In this document: piece after piece, positions 1-8,118 of the stretch
How the letters are laid out: each line of letters opens with the position of its first letter
Numbering within the stretch: the stretch's first letter is position 1
Assembly (NCBI RefSeq): GCF_000241465.1
Contig: NZ_JH584235.1
Span: 1,565,792 to 1,629,791, forward strand
Direction: 5' to 3'
DNA length: 64,000 nt
Source of the DNA: Sphingomonas echinoides ATCC 14820
Lineage (GTDB): Bacteria > Pseudomonadota > Alphaproteobacteria > Sphingomonadales > Sphingomonadaceae
The notes under the pieces: model-generated
The model's database searches: none
What the model was told of the DNA's origin: nothing
Seen by the model: only the letters and a program-made list of their open reading frames with translations
Program-made: the position numbers and the translations under genes

Positions 1-1149
1 GCCCTCGTGCTTACGGCGGCGGGCGCGCTGCTCGCGCTCGCCGCGACGCGCGGAATGTATGCGACCGCGGTGCTGGCGACCATGGTCGCGATCTGGACCG
101 GCTTACTCGGCGCGATCGATGCCACCGCGCCGCTCCCCGCGCCAGCCGCACCGCCGCGTGCACCGTCCGACTCCGACGCGCTACACCGCCTGACCGCCTA
201 TCTCGACCTCTCCCCTGCCCCGCTGGTGTCACTCGATGGCGACCGGTTGAAGGCGGTCAACCGCGCGGCGCGACGCTTGCTGGGCGCAAACGATCTGGTC
301 CCCGATGCGCCGACCGCGCTGATCGAAGCGCTGTCCGCCACCCGCCCCGGCCGCACCGCAAAAATCGAACTGGACGATGCCGGTGCGGTGCGAAGCTATG
401 CGCTTACCACGAGCGACCTGGCGCTGGCCGACCGGATGCTGCGGATCGGTGCGTTGATCGACATCGACACCGAACTCAAGGCCGCAGAGGCCGCCGCTTT
501 GCGCGAGCTCGTGCAGGTGCTGAGCCACGAAATCGTCAACGCGCTGACGCCGATCGCCTCGCTTGCCGCCACAGCCGTGGCGATGCTCGACGATCCCGTA
601 CCCGAGCTGCCGGAGGTTCGCGAAGCGATCGAAACCGTCGCGCGGCGTGCGGCCAGCCTGCACCGTTTCGGCGAAAGCTACCGCGCACTCGCGCGCCTGC
701 CGCACCCCGACCCACGCCGCATTGCGGTCGCCGGGTTCGCAAGCGATCTCGCCAAGCTGTTCACGTCGCGCTGGCCGGCGATCGACCTGGTGGTCGAAAC
801 GCAGGAAGCCCCGGCATCTGTGATGATCGACCCGGATCAGATCACCGCCGCGCTCTGGGCCGTGCTGCAGAACGCGGTAGAGGCGCTGCGCGATCTGCCA
901 ACCGCCCAAATCCGCTTGATGTTTACGGCGCATGTCGGCCGGACGCTGATCGCGATCGTCGACAACGGGCCCGGAATCGCGGCGCAGGACGCGAGCGAAA
1001 TCTTTCGACCGTTTTTTACGACCAAAGCCGAGGGTAGCGGAATAGGCCTGTCGCTCGCACGCCAGATTCTGCGCGGCCATGGCGGCGATCTGACACTGGC
1101 CTTCTCGCGCTCGGGGAAAACAGCCTTTGAGGCAACGCTTCCGGCGTGA
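1..1149 (+). CDS. Sensor histidine kinase, NtrY-like (5' end outside window)
   Basis: This is the C-terminal part of a membrane sensor kinase. The frame is open at the left edge, so the true start is probably outside. What is visible is a hydrophobic segment (about residues 1-40, counted from the codon at 7), a PAS-like linker domain (60-150), a HisKA region with H-box LSHEIVNALTPI (His at about 174), and an HATPase domain with an N-box (NAVEAL), DNGPG and the G2 box GSGIGLSLARQILRGHGG. The order TM-PAS-HisKA-HATPase and the FFTTK motif fit the NtrY/AtoS group, which autophosphorylates on His and passes phosphate to an NtrC-type regulator. No partner regulator is visible, so the signal sensed is unknown. 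Confidence 0.85.
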   Translation, partial: ALVLTAAGALLALAATRGMYATAVLATMVAIWTGLLGAIDATAPLPAPAAPPRAPSDSDALHRLTAYLDLSPAPLVSLDGDRLKAVNRAARRLLGANDLVPDAPTALIEALSATRPGRTAKIELDDAGAVRSYALTTSDLALADRMLRIGALIDIDTELKAAEAAALRELVQVLSHEIVNALTPIASLAATAVAMLDDPVPELPEVREAIETVARRAASLHRFGESYRALARLPHPDPRRIAVAGFASDLAKLFTSRWPAIDLVVETQEAPASVMIDPDQITAALWAVLQNAVEALRDLPTAQIRLMFTAHVGRTLIAIVDNGPGIAAQDASEIFRPFFTTKAEGSGIGLSLARQILRGHGGDLTLAFSRSGKTAFEATLPA

Positions 1150-1172
1150 TTGTGGGAAGCTTCCAGTTTGCC

Positions 1173-1283
1173 TCAATATTCCAGCAAGATCGGCGAATGA
1201 TCGGAAAGGCCGCGCCAGCGCGGGTGACGCATTGCTCTCACGGTGATCTCACGCTTGACCTGAAAACAGGCCGAGGCTGGGTC
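1173..1283 (-). pseudogene. Remnant: C-terminal tail of an endonuclease/exonuclease/phosphatase family protein
   Basis: A 36-codon open stretch on the minus strand ends in TGA at 1173-1175. It reads ...RHPRWRGLSDHSPILLEY, which matches the C-terminal GLSDH-P motif of EEP-fold hydrolases, where the Asp-His pair belongs to the active site. An in-frame stop at 1284-1286 cuts it off upstream and no other piece of the domain is visible. It is most likely the leftover 3' end of a deleted gene. The call rests on this one motif. Confidence 0.45.
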
Positions 1284-1348
1284 TCACCCGCCGCGCAAGT
1301 CAGGTAAGAAACGCCGCAGCCGCTACCGTTCGTACCGGTCAGGCATGT

Positions 1349-1741
1349 TCAATCGCCCGCGAATGCGATCAGATTACCGTCCGGATCGCGAACGATGAAG
1401 GTGTTCGATCCCCACGGCTCGCGCCTCGGCTGCTGATGAAATTCCGCCCCGGCCGCCGCATATGCGGCGAACAACGCCGCAATGCCGCGCACCGTGATGA
1501 CGGCGGCGAGCAGATCCGTGTTCCTCGCGCGACAATCCTCGGCATAAACCGGGCCGTCAACAAACCGCAGGTTCAGCCTTGCCGCGCCGCGCGCGACCTG
1601 CGCGTAAAAGGGGGGCTCGCCGTGCGAGAAGACCAGCTCGAAGCCGAGCGTACCGACATAGAAGGCCGCAGCCGTCTCAACATTCGCGACATAGATTTGC
1701 GGCTCGGCGGCGAGCAGCGTCGGTTCGTCAATCGGCGGCAT
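1349..1741 (-). CDS. VOC-family protein (glyoxalase/bleomycin-resistance fold)
   Basis: A 130-residue single-domain VOC protein. It has the beta-alpha-beta-beta-beta repeat pattern, with a first half around PQIYVANVETAAAFYVGTLG and a second ending RDPDGNLIAFAGD, typical of glyoxalase-like and antibiotic-binding members. Substrate cannot be assigned. ATG at 1741 is preferred over the ATG at 1765 because it keeps the family's usual N-terminal length. Either start overlaps the end of the upstream marR gene (stop at 1728), so the two are translationally coupled and co-transcribed. A detoxification or resistance-binding role beside MarR is plausible but inferred. Confidence 0.8.
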   Translation of the reverse strand: MPPIDEPTLLAAEPQIYVANVETAAAFYVGTLGFELVFSHGEPPFYAQVARGAARLNLRFVDGPVYAEDCRARNTDLLAAVITVRGIAALFAAYAAAGAEFHQQPRREPWGSNTFIVRDPDGNLIAFAGD

Positions 1742-2186
1742 GGTCGTCCTCCAAGGGATCGGCAATCCTGAGCATGATCTCGGCCGCGGCGAGCAAGCTT
1801 GCGCGCTCAGCCTCGCTCAGTCGTTCGGCGATCATGGTGCCGAGCCATTCGCGGCGCTGAGTCATCGCCGAACCCAGCGCGCTGCGTCCCCGAGAGGTCA
1901 GCGTGATGACGTGGCGTCTGCGGTCCGTGGGATCGACCGTGCGCTCGATCAGCGAATCGCCCTCCATCCGCACAAGAAGGCGGCTCAGCGACTGCGGTTG
2001 CAGCCCCTCCGCGCGGGCGAGGGCCACCGCACTCATCGGCCCGTTACGATACAGCGTAGCAATCAGCGCGAGCCCGCCGCCCGTCAGCTCGGCTGCACCC
2101 GCCGACCGGCGCATGGCCCGTGCAAGGCGCAGCACCGCCCGCACGATCCGCGCCTCGTCACTTTCCCGATCGTGCGCGCTCGACAT
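1728..2186 (-). CDS. MarR-family transcriptional regulator
   Basis: A 152-residue winged-helix regulator. The DNA-recognition part reads ALARAEGLQPQSLSRLLVRM and the wing contains DPTDRRRHVITLT, both standard for MarR, followed by a C-terminal dimerisation helix. ATG at 2186 is chosen over 2198 because a perfect TACGC-ATA-GCGTA palindrome (2192-2204) lies just in front of it and would otherwise overlap the start codon. The gene is divergent from the FUSC-type membrane protein and precedes the VOC gene. That layout suggests it represses itself and the divergent transporter-like gene, probably relieved by a small phenolic or drug-like ligand (inference from the family). Confidence 0.88.
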   Translation of the reverse strand: MSSAHDRESDEARIVRAVLRLARAMRRSAGAAELTGGGLALIATLYRNGPMSAVALARAEGLQPQSLSRLLVRMEGDSLIERTVDPTDRRRHVITLTSRGRSALGSAMTQRREWLGTMIAERLSEAERASLLAAAEIMLRIADPLEDDHAAD

Positions 2187-2191
2187 AATAC

Positions 2192-2204
2192 TACGCATAG
2201 CGTA
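2192..2204. promoter_or_regulatory. Probable MarR operator between divergent genes
   Basis: Perfect inverted repeat TACGC-ATA-GCGTA, in an A+T-richer stretch between the marR start (2186) and the preferred start of the divergent FUSC gene (2236). MarR dimers typically bind short palindromes of this kind over their own promoters. Binding is inferred. Confidence 0.5.
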
Positions 2205-2235
2205 TTAATTGGTGACCGACAATAGGAGCGTGGGC

Positions 2236-3345
2236 GTGCCGGACCTTGCGAGAACCACAGCCGTCCTGCGGCGGACCGCCCCCTCCCGGCTTTGGCGCGA
2301 TGTCATGGCGATCGATCGGGGGGAGCCCGTCAGCGTGCGCATGTTGCTGATCGCCGCGCTAGGCATGGGAGCCCCCGTTGTCGTCGGCCTGATGCTCAAA
2401 CACGCGGAGGCGGGCTTCACGATCGGACTCGGCGCGATCCTGCTGGCCGGCACGGGCGGCAGCACGGCAGCACCGCCTCCACCCCTCAGCCAGACGGTTG
2501 CCCCTGCGCTGATCGCCGTTGCTGCCGCGACGGCGATCGCCGGATTGCCGCAACCCGACATCGCGTTGGTCTTGCTCGCCGCAGTGGCGGCTCTCCTGTC
2601 GGGTTACAGTCGACCAATCGCAGGGGGTGCCATCCGTTTCATCATCTATCTCGTGCTGAGCGTCGGCTTTCTCGACGGTGCCCCGGCGCATCGTGGCGCT
2701 GCCGCGCTGATATTCGGATCGGGCGCGTTGTGGAATATTGCGCTACGCGGCCTCCTGTCCGGTGGCGGCAGCAACCGGGAAGGCGCTGCGCAAAAGACCC
2801 GGCAAGGGCCGACCAACGCGCAACGTCGCGCCCACTTTCGCCGCACGCTGTACCGGCTCGAGGGATGGCAGTTTCCGCTTCGGCTTGCGCTTGGTCTCGG
2901 CATCGCCAGCGGTCTGCGCCAGCTATGGCCGACGCATCATTTCTTCTGGATCCTGCTGACGGTCGCGCTGCTGACGCAACGCCCGATCGAACATGTACCG
3001 GTGAAGACGGTGCAGCGATTGACGGGCACGCTCGGCGGCGTTGCCCTGACGGCCGCGATCCTGTTCTGCCTCTCGTCGCCGATTGCGCTTGGCAGCGTCG
3101 CGTGTCTGCTCGCGACGGTCGTGCCATGGGCCCGCGCGCGAAGCTATCTCCTTTACGCAATCGTCAGCACCCCGCTGATCCTGCTGGTGCTCGATATCGG
3201 CAAGCCGATCACCCCCGCCCTGCTAACCGACCGACTGATCGCAACCGTGGCAGGAGGTCTGACGGTGGTGGCACTCAATCTGCTCTTCGATCGCTTGCTT
3301 GCCGCCAGTGTCGGCTCTTCTCCAGAAAGACCAGGGCGACGATAG
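2236..3345 (+). CDS. FUSC-family inner-membrane protein (aromatic-acid/drug efflux type)
   Basis: A membrane protein of about 369 residues with two groups of hydrophobic helices separated by a polar loop (about residues 185-220, RRAHFRRTLYRLEGW). The second group carries the FUSC-like HHFFWILLTVALLTQRP and a repeated TVQRLTGTLGG motif, as in fusaric-acid-resistance and YccS-type proteins that help export aromatic compounds. GTG at 2236 has AGGAG at 2225-2229 in front; a TTG at 2209 would give a longer form. The gene diverges from marR across a palindrome, which points to MarR control. Its 3' end overlaps the convergent MFS gene by 71 bp. Substrate unknown. Confidence 0.75.
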   Translation: MPDLARTTAVLRRTAPSRLWRDVMAIDRGEPVSVRMLLIAALGMGAPVVVGLMLKHAEAGFTIGLGAILLAGTGGSTAAPPPPLSQTVAPALIAVAAATAIAGLPQPDIALVLLAAVAALLSGYSRPIAGGAIRFIIYLVLSVGFLDGAPAHRGAAALIFGSGALWNIALRGLLSGGGSNREGAAQKTRQGPTNAQRRAHFRRTLYRLEGWQFPLRLALGLGIASGLRQLWPTHHFFWILLTVALLTQRPIEHVPVKTVQRLTGTLGGVALTAAILFCLSSPIALGSVACLLATVVPWARARSYLLYAIVSTPLILLVLDIGKPITPALLTDRLIATVAGGLTVVALNLLFDRLLAASVGSSPERPGRR

Positions 3346-4519
3346 CCGCGGCGAAGCCCGACGCGGCTCCTACGCCAAGCGCCCAGCGCGGCCCCATATG
3401 GTCGGCAACCCATCCCACGATCGGGGCCCCGATCGGCGTTCCTCCCATGGCAACGCCGATGCGCAGCGCCATCACGCGGCCGCGCATGTTCGGCTCGGTC
3501 GACAGCTGCATCAGGCTGTTGGTCGTGTTGGTGAAGGTGAGCGCCGCGACCCCGATCAGAACCAGCGCAGCGGCGAAGAACCAGTAGCCAGGGGCGATCG
3601 CGGCCAGCGCGCAGCCGATCCCGAAAAGGCAAGCTCCCACGAGCAGCGCGGGAAATCCGGGCTGCTCGCGCCCGGCGCTGAGCAACGCCCCGCTCACCGT
3701 GCCGATCGCCATGATCGACGACAACAGGCCATAGCCGCGCGCGTCCGCATGGAACACGCTAACCGCCATGGTGGAGATAAAGATCGGGAAGTTCAGCCCG
3801 AAGGTGCCGATCAGGAACAGCATGATCAGGATCGCCTTGAGGTCACCGCGCGCCCAGACGTAGCGGAAGCCCTCGGTAAAACTGCCGGTCGTGCGGCGCG
3901 CGCGCGGTTGCGGATGCAGTTCGCGCGCGCGCAGCGACAGCAGCGAAACCAGCACGGCGACGAACGACGCGCCGTTGATAAGGAAAGCCCATCCCGTGCC
4001 GATCGCGGCGATCACCAAACCCGCTATCGCCGGGCCGATCATCCGCGCGGCGTTGAAGGAGGTCGAATTGAGCGCGACTGCGTTGCCGAGATCAGCGTCG
4101 CCCACCAGCTGCGCGACGAACACCTGCCGCACCGGCGCGTCGAATGCCGCCGCGCTCCCGAACAGGAAGGCGAAACCATAAACGTGCCAAAGCTGCACCC
4201 TGCCGCTGACGGTGAGCACGCCAAGCGCCAGCGCGAGCACCCCCATTGCCGCTTGCGTGGCGATCAGCAACTTGCGCTGGTCGAGGTGATCGGCGGCGAA
4301 TCCGGTCCAGGGCAGCAACAGAAACTGCGGACCAAACTGCAACGCCATAACGAGGCCGACCGCAGCAGCGCTATGCTGGGTCAGCACCGTCAGGACCAGC
4401 CAGTCCTGCGCGGTACGCTGCACCCAGGTGCCGATGTTGGAGACGAACGCGCCGCCGACCCACACCCGGTAATTATACCCCCGCAGCGACCGGAACATGC
4501 CGGTCGCGGGCACGCTCAC
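3275..4519 (-). CDS. MFS transporter, EntS/MFS_3-type exporter
   Basis: A 414-residue transporter with twelve predicted helices. The N-terminal FRSLRGYNYRVWVGGAFVSN and the loop GFAADHLDQRKLLI are typical of the MFS_3/EntS group that exports siderophores or drugs with proton exchange. It starts with GTG in a GTGA overlap with the stop of the small membrane gene upstream, so it is the last gene of the MarR-led four-gene operon. Its 3' end overlaps the opposing FUSC gene by 71 bp, so read-through from either side would produce antisense RNA. Substrate is unknown; control by the MarR gene at 5444-5893 is inferred from the operon. Confidence 0.88.
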   Translation of the reverse strand: MSVPATGMFRSLRGYNYRVWVGGAFVSNIGTWVQRTAQDWLVLTVLTQHSAAAVGLVMALQFGPQFLLLPWTGFAADHLDQRKLLIATQAAMGVLALALGVLTVSGRVQLWHVYGFAFLFGSAAAFDAPVRQVFVAQLVGDADLGNAVALNSTSFNAARMIGPAIAGLVIAAIGTGWAFLINGASFVAVLVSLLSLRARELHPQPRARRTTGSFTEGFRYVWARGDLKAILIMLFLIGTFGLNFPIFISTMAVSVFHADARGYGLLSSIMAIGTVSGALLSAGREQPGFPALLVGACLFGIGCALAAIAPGYWFFAAALVLIGVAALTFTNTTNSLMQLSTEPNMRGRVMALRIGVAMGGTPIGAPIVGWVADHMGPRWALGVGAASGFAAAIVALVFLEKSRHWRQASDRRAD

Positions 4520-4845
4520 GAACGCTCGGGCATGGTGCCGCCATGGAAACGCCCGAAATGCCGGGCGGCAAAGAGCCCGATCGCCAGCATGCCCAGCCCG
4601 AGCGCAGCGGCATGCGCCGGGTTGCGCCCATCGAAATCACCGATCTGGGCGACCAGCAGATAGAAGAAAACGAGATTGGCAAAGCCCCACAGCACATTCA
4701 CGGTCGAGGAAGACAGCCCCTCACCGGACGGCGTGGCAAAGGGGCTTTGGAACGGCCGCCCCATCATTCCGCTGACGAAGTGCGGAACCGCATTCGCCAG
4801 AAAGGCGCCTCCGAAGGCATAAGCCAGCAGGTGAAGCCAGGGCAT
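4516..4845 (-). CDS. Small conserved membrane protein
   Basis: A 109-residue protein with three or four hydrophobic helices (about residues 4-22, 48-66, 78-94) and a conserved-looking N-terminal block, HLLAYAFGGAFLANAVPHFV. It has no catalytic motif. It starts inside the stop codon of the isochorismatase-like gene (TGATG) and ends in a GTGA overlap with the MFS exporter. Such tight coupling suggests it is made in fixed proportion to its neighbours and may assist the exporter. I do not recognise a named family. Confidence 0.7.
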   Translation of the reverse strand: MPWLHLLAYAFGGAFLANAVPHFVSGMMGRPFQSPFATPSGEGLSSSTVNVLWGFANLVFFYLLVAQIGDFDGRNPAHAAALGLGMLAIGLFAARHFGRFHGGTMPERS

Positions 4846-5408
4846 CAGGCGGTCCTTTCCAAAAGGGCGAGGATGTCGTCGGTCGATCCGGTCTCGCCCA
4901 GCCGCGGGAAGACGCTGCGGATACTGTGATCATGCGCTTCCGGCCGCGTATCGGTCATCGCGTCGGTGGCGAGGATGACGTTGAAGCCGTGCTCATAGGC
5001 CTGTCGAGCCGTGGCCTCGACACCCGTTGCGGTCGCAACGCCGGTGATGACGACTTGGGTGACCCCAAGCGCTTTCAGTCGCAGCTCAAGATCAGTGGTG
5101 GCGAACGCCCCCCAGCTTTGCTTCGTGATCAGAATGTCGTCCGGCTGCTGGCCGAGTTCGGACACGAGCGTGGCGAAATCCGCGGGCACTGTGCTGAGAT
5201 CACGTCTCGGCTGTTCGGTTCGCCCTGGCGGGACGCCCGTGACGGTCACCACAACCACCGGCAGACCATGTGCGCGAAACGCATCCGCCAGCGTGCGGCT
5301 GCGTGCGATCACGTCCCCGATAGGAGGCGCGACCAAGGTGCCGACGATGCCCTTTTGGAGGTCGACGATGATGAGGGCAGTTTTCGGATCAAGCGCGGTG
5401 AGCGCCAT
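4845..5408 (-). CDS. Isochorismatase-family hydrolase lacking the usual catalytic Cys
   Basis: A 187-residue isochorismatase-like protein. ATG at 5408 is chosen because AAAGGA precedes it and the protein then begins just before the conserved IIVDLQKG strand with the first catalytic Asp. The second catalytic residue, Lys, is in ILITKQSWGAF. At the third position, where cysteine hydrolases of this family carry C in a T-x-C-V-E-type motif, this protein reads GVATATGVEATARQA, so Cys is replaced by Gly. Such Gly variants also occur in other family members, so it may be a subgroup with a different chemistry. It is second in a MarR-led operon that ends with an exporter, so a role in metabolising or binding the exported compound is plausible. 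Confidence 0.85.
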   Translation of the reverse strand: MALTALDPKTALIIVDLQKGIVGTLVAPPIGDVIARSRTLADAFRAHGLPVVVVTVTGVPPGRTEQPRRDLSTVPADFATLVSELGQQPDDILITKQSWGAFATTDLELRLKALGVTQVVITGVATATGVEATARQAYEHGFNVILATDAMTDTRPEAHDHSIRSVFPRLGETGSTDDILALLERTA

Positions 5409-5443
5409 GGGACGGTCCTTTCGAAGGCGAAAAGCGGGCGCGC

Positions 5444-5893
5444 TCAATCCTCGACGAGGCGTTGCAGCAGGGTGAGCGCGGTCGCGAGCTGGTCTTGTTC
5501 TTGCGACGACAGACGCGCGCGGATGGTGCGCGCAAGCCAGTCCTGCCGCGCCGCACGCCCTTCGCTGGCCCACTGTCTGCACGCGTCGGTCAGCGATAGC
5601 AGTGTCTTACGCCCATCGGTGGGGTCCGGCGCGCCGTGCACCAGGCCGGCGCTTTCGAGTGCAACAATGACGGTCCCCATCGACTGCGGTCGCATCGCTT
5701 CCGCACGGGCCAGTTCGGAGGTCGTGGCGGGACCGTCCTTCTCCAGGCGAAGCAGGACGGCGATCTGGGACGGGGTGAGGTCGCCGACTCCCCCTTGTTC
5801 GCGCAGCCGTCGTTTCAGCTTTCCGGAGACGCCACGAATGCCCTGCGCCAAAGCCGCGATACGGAGGTCTTCCTGAGTCTCTTCTGCGCTCAT
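5444..5893 (-). CDS. MarR-family transcriptional regulator (first gene of efflux operon)
   Basis: A 149-residue MarR protein. The recognition region is ELARAEAMRPQSMGTVIVAL and the wing DPTDGRKTLLSLT. It resembles the first MarR in this window in its recognition helix (PQS). It leads the operon marR, isochorismatase-like, small membrane protein, MFS exporter, with a 35-bp gap to the second gene. The A+T-rich stretch upstream (5897-5945) probably holds its promoter and operator. Ligand-released repression of the operon is inferred from the family. Confidence 0.88.
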   Translation of the reverse strand: MSAEETQEDLRIAALAQGIRGVSGKLKRRLREQGGVGDLTPSQIAVLLRLEKDGPATTSELARAEAMRPQSMGTVIVALESAGLVHGAPDPTDGRKTLLSLTDACRQWASEGRAARQDWLARTIRARLSSQEQDQLATALTLLQRLVED

Positions 5894-6337
5894 GTCCGCA
5901 AGTTACTCACACACAGTTAATCTGTAAAGGTTATCTTCATATTATCCACTTGCAGCAATGCGTGCTCGCGGCAAATTCGATCGAACGGATGGCGGCTTCC
6001 AAGATCTGCGGTTGCATGGCGGAAAGGCGGCTTAGGGCGGATCCGTTGGTTCTTCGGCAAACCTTAGATCCGACCACCCCGCAAAAGTCTGCGGGAACGA
6101 GGTGGTACAGGTTTCGGGATGACAGACGGCATTAGCTGCCGCGAGCAAAGGTTGCTTCGAGGCACCACCTGATCTACGCCAATGGCATCGCGAAAAACGA
6201 CCGCTGGAGGCACGCCTCGCCTTCGGTCCGTCGAGTACACGTCAACCTTGCTTTTGGCACGGTTCGGCCAGCGTCTCCCAAGCGATCGCACATAGCCATT
6301 GGGCCAGCGATCGATGCCAAGAGATGGTTGGAACGCG
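5894..6337. other. Gene-free interval with marR promoter region and a hairpin
   Basis: No convincing coding sequence is visible. The first 50 bp (5897-5945) are A+T-rich and lie directly upstream of the minus-strand marR, so they probably contain its promoter. A nested hairpin (ACCACC with GGTGGT, and inside it CCCGCA with TGCGGG) lies at 6073-6106; its role is unknown. Short open frames on both strands in 5950-6291 match nothing I recognise. Confidence 0.5.
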
Positions 6338-7246
6338 ATGATGAAGGCAGTTCAGTTTAGCAAATATGGCGGCCCCGCCGTGCTTGATATCGTCGATGTC
6401 GAGCCACCCCATCCCGGCCCCGGCGAAGTCAGAATCACGGTCCGTGCTGCGGGCGTGAACCCGTCAGACTGGAAGCGCCGCGAAGGCCAGTATCGCACGT
6501 TCGAGGAGGTGGTCTTTCCGGCCGGGCTCGGCGTAGAGGGCTCTGGTATCGTCGATGAGGTCGGGCCGGGCGTAAGGGATGTCACGATCGGTGACATGGT
6601 GTTCGGCTTCGGCACGAACACCATGGCCGAGCAAGCGATCCTCACCCATTGGGCCAAAAAGCCCAATAGTCTGTCATTTGAAGTAGCGGCGGCTCTGCCC
6701 GTGGTGTCCGACACCGCCACGCGGGCGTTGGATCAGGTTGGCGTGGCACAGGGGCAGACCCTGCTGGTCAGCGGTGCCGCCGGCGGCGTGGGGACGGCGA
6801 TCGTCCAACTCGCCCGTTTGCGTGGTATTACCGTGATCGGCACCGCAAGTGCGGCCAAACACGATTATCTGCGCGGGCTAGGCGTGGTTCCTACCACCTA
6901 TGGCGATGGACTGGAGCAGCGCGTGGGCGATCTGGTGCCCGGCGGCGTGAATGCGGCAATTGACGTCGTAGGGTCTGGGGTCATCCCGGAACTGGTTCGA
7001 ATTGTCGGCGACCCCGTGCACGTCCTTTCCGTTGCCGATTTCTCCGCCGAGCAACATGGTGCCAAATTCTCGCAGGGCCCGCCCGTCGATCCAGCGGGCC
7101 TGCTTGCGACGATGGCCGAGCTATGTGCGGCTGGGTCGTTTACACTGCAGATAGACCGAACCTTCCCGTTGGATCAGGTCAAAGAGGCACAAGCGGTCAG
7201 TCAATCGGGCCGCGTCACCGGCAAGCTGGTCGTCTGTGTCGATTAA
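6338..7246 (+). CDS. NADP-dependent quinone oxidoreductase-like protein (zinc-free MDR family)
   Basis: A medium-chain reductase of about 302 residues. The N-terminal GroES-like domain has VRAAGVNPSDWKRREGQY, and the Rossmann domain has the dinucleotide loop SGAAGGVGTAIVQLA. The catalytic zinc ligands of alcohol dehydrogenases are missing, as in QOR-type enzymes that reduce quinones or enones with NADPH. ATG codons at 6338 and 6341 are both possible; the longer frame from TTG at 6299 has no support. The gene stands alone. The specific substrate is not predictable. Confidence 0.85.
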   Translation: MMKAVQFSKYGGPAVLDIVDVEPPHPGPGEVRITVRAAGVNPSDWKRREGQYRTFEEVVFPAGLGVEGSGIVDEVGPGVRDVTIGDMVFGFGTNTMAEQAILTHWAKKPNSLSFEVAAALPVVSDTATRALDQVGVAQGQTLLVSGAAGGVGTAIVQLARLRGITVIGTASAAKHDYLRGLGVVPTTYGDGLEQRVGDLVPGGVNAAIDVVGSGVIPELVRIVGDPVHVLSVADFSAEQHGAKFSQGPPVDPAGLLATMAELCAAGSFTLQIDRTFPLDQVKEAQAVSQSGRVTGKLVVCVD

Positions 7247-7299
7247 GGTCGCAAGCCGCCGCTCGCTCGCCGCACTCCCTACACCCAAGCGCCAGTCCG

Positions 7300-7440
7300 C
7301 TGGAGTTCACGATCGTGTCTGCGGAGCAACGACCGGTGCGGTTGGTTCCCTATTACCGTATCGCGCACGAACGGTACGCCACCTATTGGAAGCTGGGGTC
7401 GGGCGCAGCCCAATCCGGGCGGGAGCCGGCTACGACTTGA
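7300..7440 (+). pseudogene. Remnant resembling the C-terminus of a GH127-type (DUF1680) glycosidase
   Basis: A 46-codon stretch reads EFTIVSAEQRPVRLVPYY followed by RIAHERYATYWKL and stops at 7440. The pattern LVP(F/Y)YRI-x3-RY-x2-YW is the C-terminal signature I associate with beta-L-arabinofuranosidases of family GH127. No upstream domain is present; the preceding sequence is the end of the oxidoreductase gene. I treat it as a decayed 3' fragment. The assignment rests on one short motif. Confidence 0.4.
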
Positions 7441-7640
7441 AGGGGCGGCCAGCGCCACCGCGAGACCACGACCCGGCTGCTCGTGCCTGACGCGGACAGA
7501 ACTGTAATCCCGGCGAGCACGGCCCGCCCTCGCCGCAGAACCGCATACGGTCGACGCACTCGTCGGGGCGCTGGCGGTCCCTTGCCAATCTCGCAAATGC
7601 GGGGTTTGTCGATCAGCACTGCGCCCCCTATGTCACCGCA

Positions 7641-8081
7641 ATGGTGTTCCGTTCGATCGTTATCGCCTCTGCTGCGGCGCTCCTGCTGAACGCCTGTTCG
7701 TCGAACGACGACAAGGAGGCGCGACGCCGCGCTGCGGGCCCTGCCCCCTCGGCCGCGGCGCTCTTGCGCGTTGCCAGCGCATCCAGCGGTGAAAGACTTT
7801 TCTATCAGTGCTTCGCCTGCCATTCGATCCAGCGCGACGCTGCGGATCGTAGCGGGCCGAACCTGTTCGGCGTCATGGGTGCCGAAGTCGGCCAACGCCG
7901 GCCACGCTTTGCCTATAGCGGCGCGTTGCAGCTGCTCGGCGGGCGTTGGACGCCCGAGCGGATGGATGTCTGGCTTACCAATCCGAAGCGGATGGTGCCT
8001 GGCACGGCGATGGGGTTTGCGGGGCTGGCCGATCCACTCGACCGCGCCGACGTGATTGCCTACCTGCAAAAGCAACACTGA
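7641..8081 (+). CDS. Class I cytochrome c, membrane-anchored lipoprotein
   Basis: A 146-residue c-type cytochrome. The N-terminus is a lipoprotein signal (AAALLLNACSS, lipobox LNAC with Cys at about 19), so the mature protein should be anchored to a membrane on the periplasmic side. The heme site is CFACH, followed by the GPNLFGV motif, and the Met in VPGTAMGFAG is the likely distal heme ligand, as in cytochrome c2/c550. It would carry electrons in the periplasm. No oxidase or dehydrogenase partner is next to it; both sides are decayed sequence. Confidence 0.88.
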   Translation: MVFRSIVIASAAALLLNACSSNDDKEARRRAAGPAPSAAALLRVASASSGERLFYQCFACHSIQRDAADRSGPNLFGVMGAEVGQRRPRFAYSGALQLLGGRWTPERMDVWLTNPKRMVPGTAMGFAGLADPLDRADVIAYLQKQH

Positions 8082-8118
8082 CCCGCCGCCGATTGCGGGG
8101 ACGCATGTCCGCGTTTGA

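Noticed and set aside
229..1176. Long minus-strand frame opposite the sensor kinase
   Set aside because: It mirrors the kinase gene, has Arg/Gln/Gly-rich low-complexity composition and no domain; the plus-strand frame has clear kinase motifs.
5950..6135. A 61-codon frame in the gap after marR
   Set aside because: No start signal, no similarity and it crosses a hairpin; probably chance.
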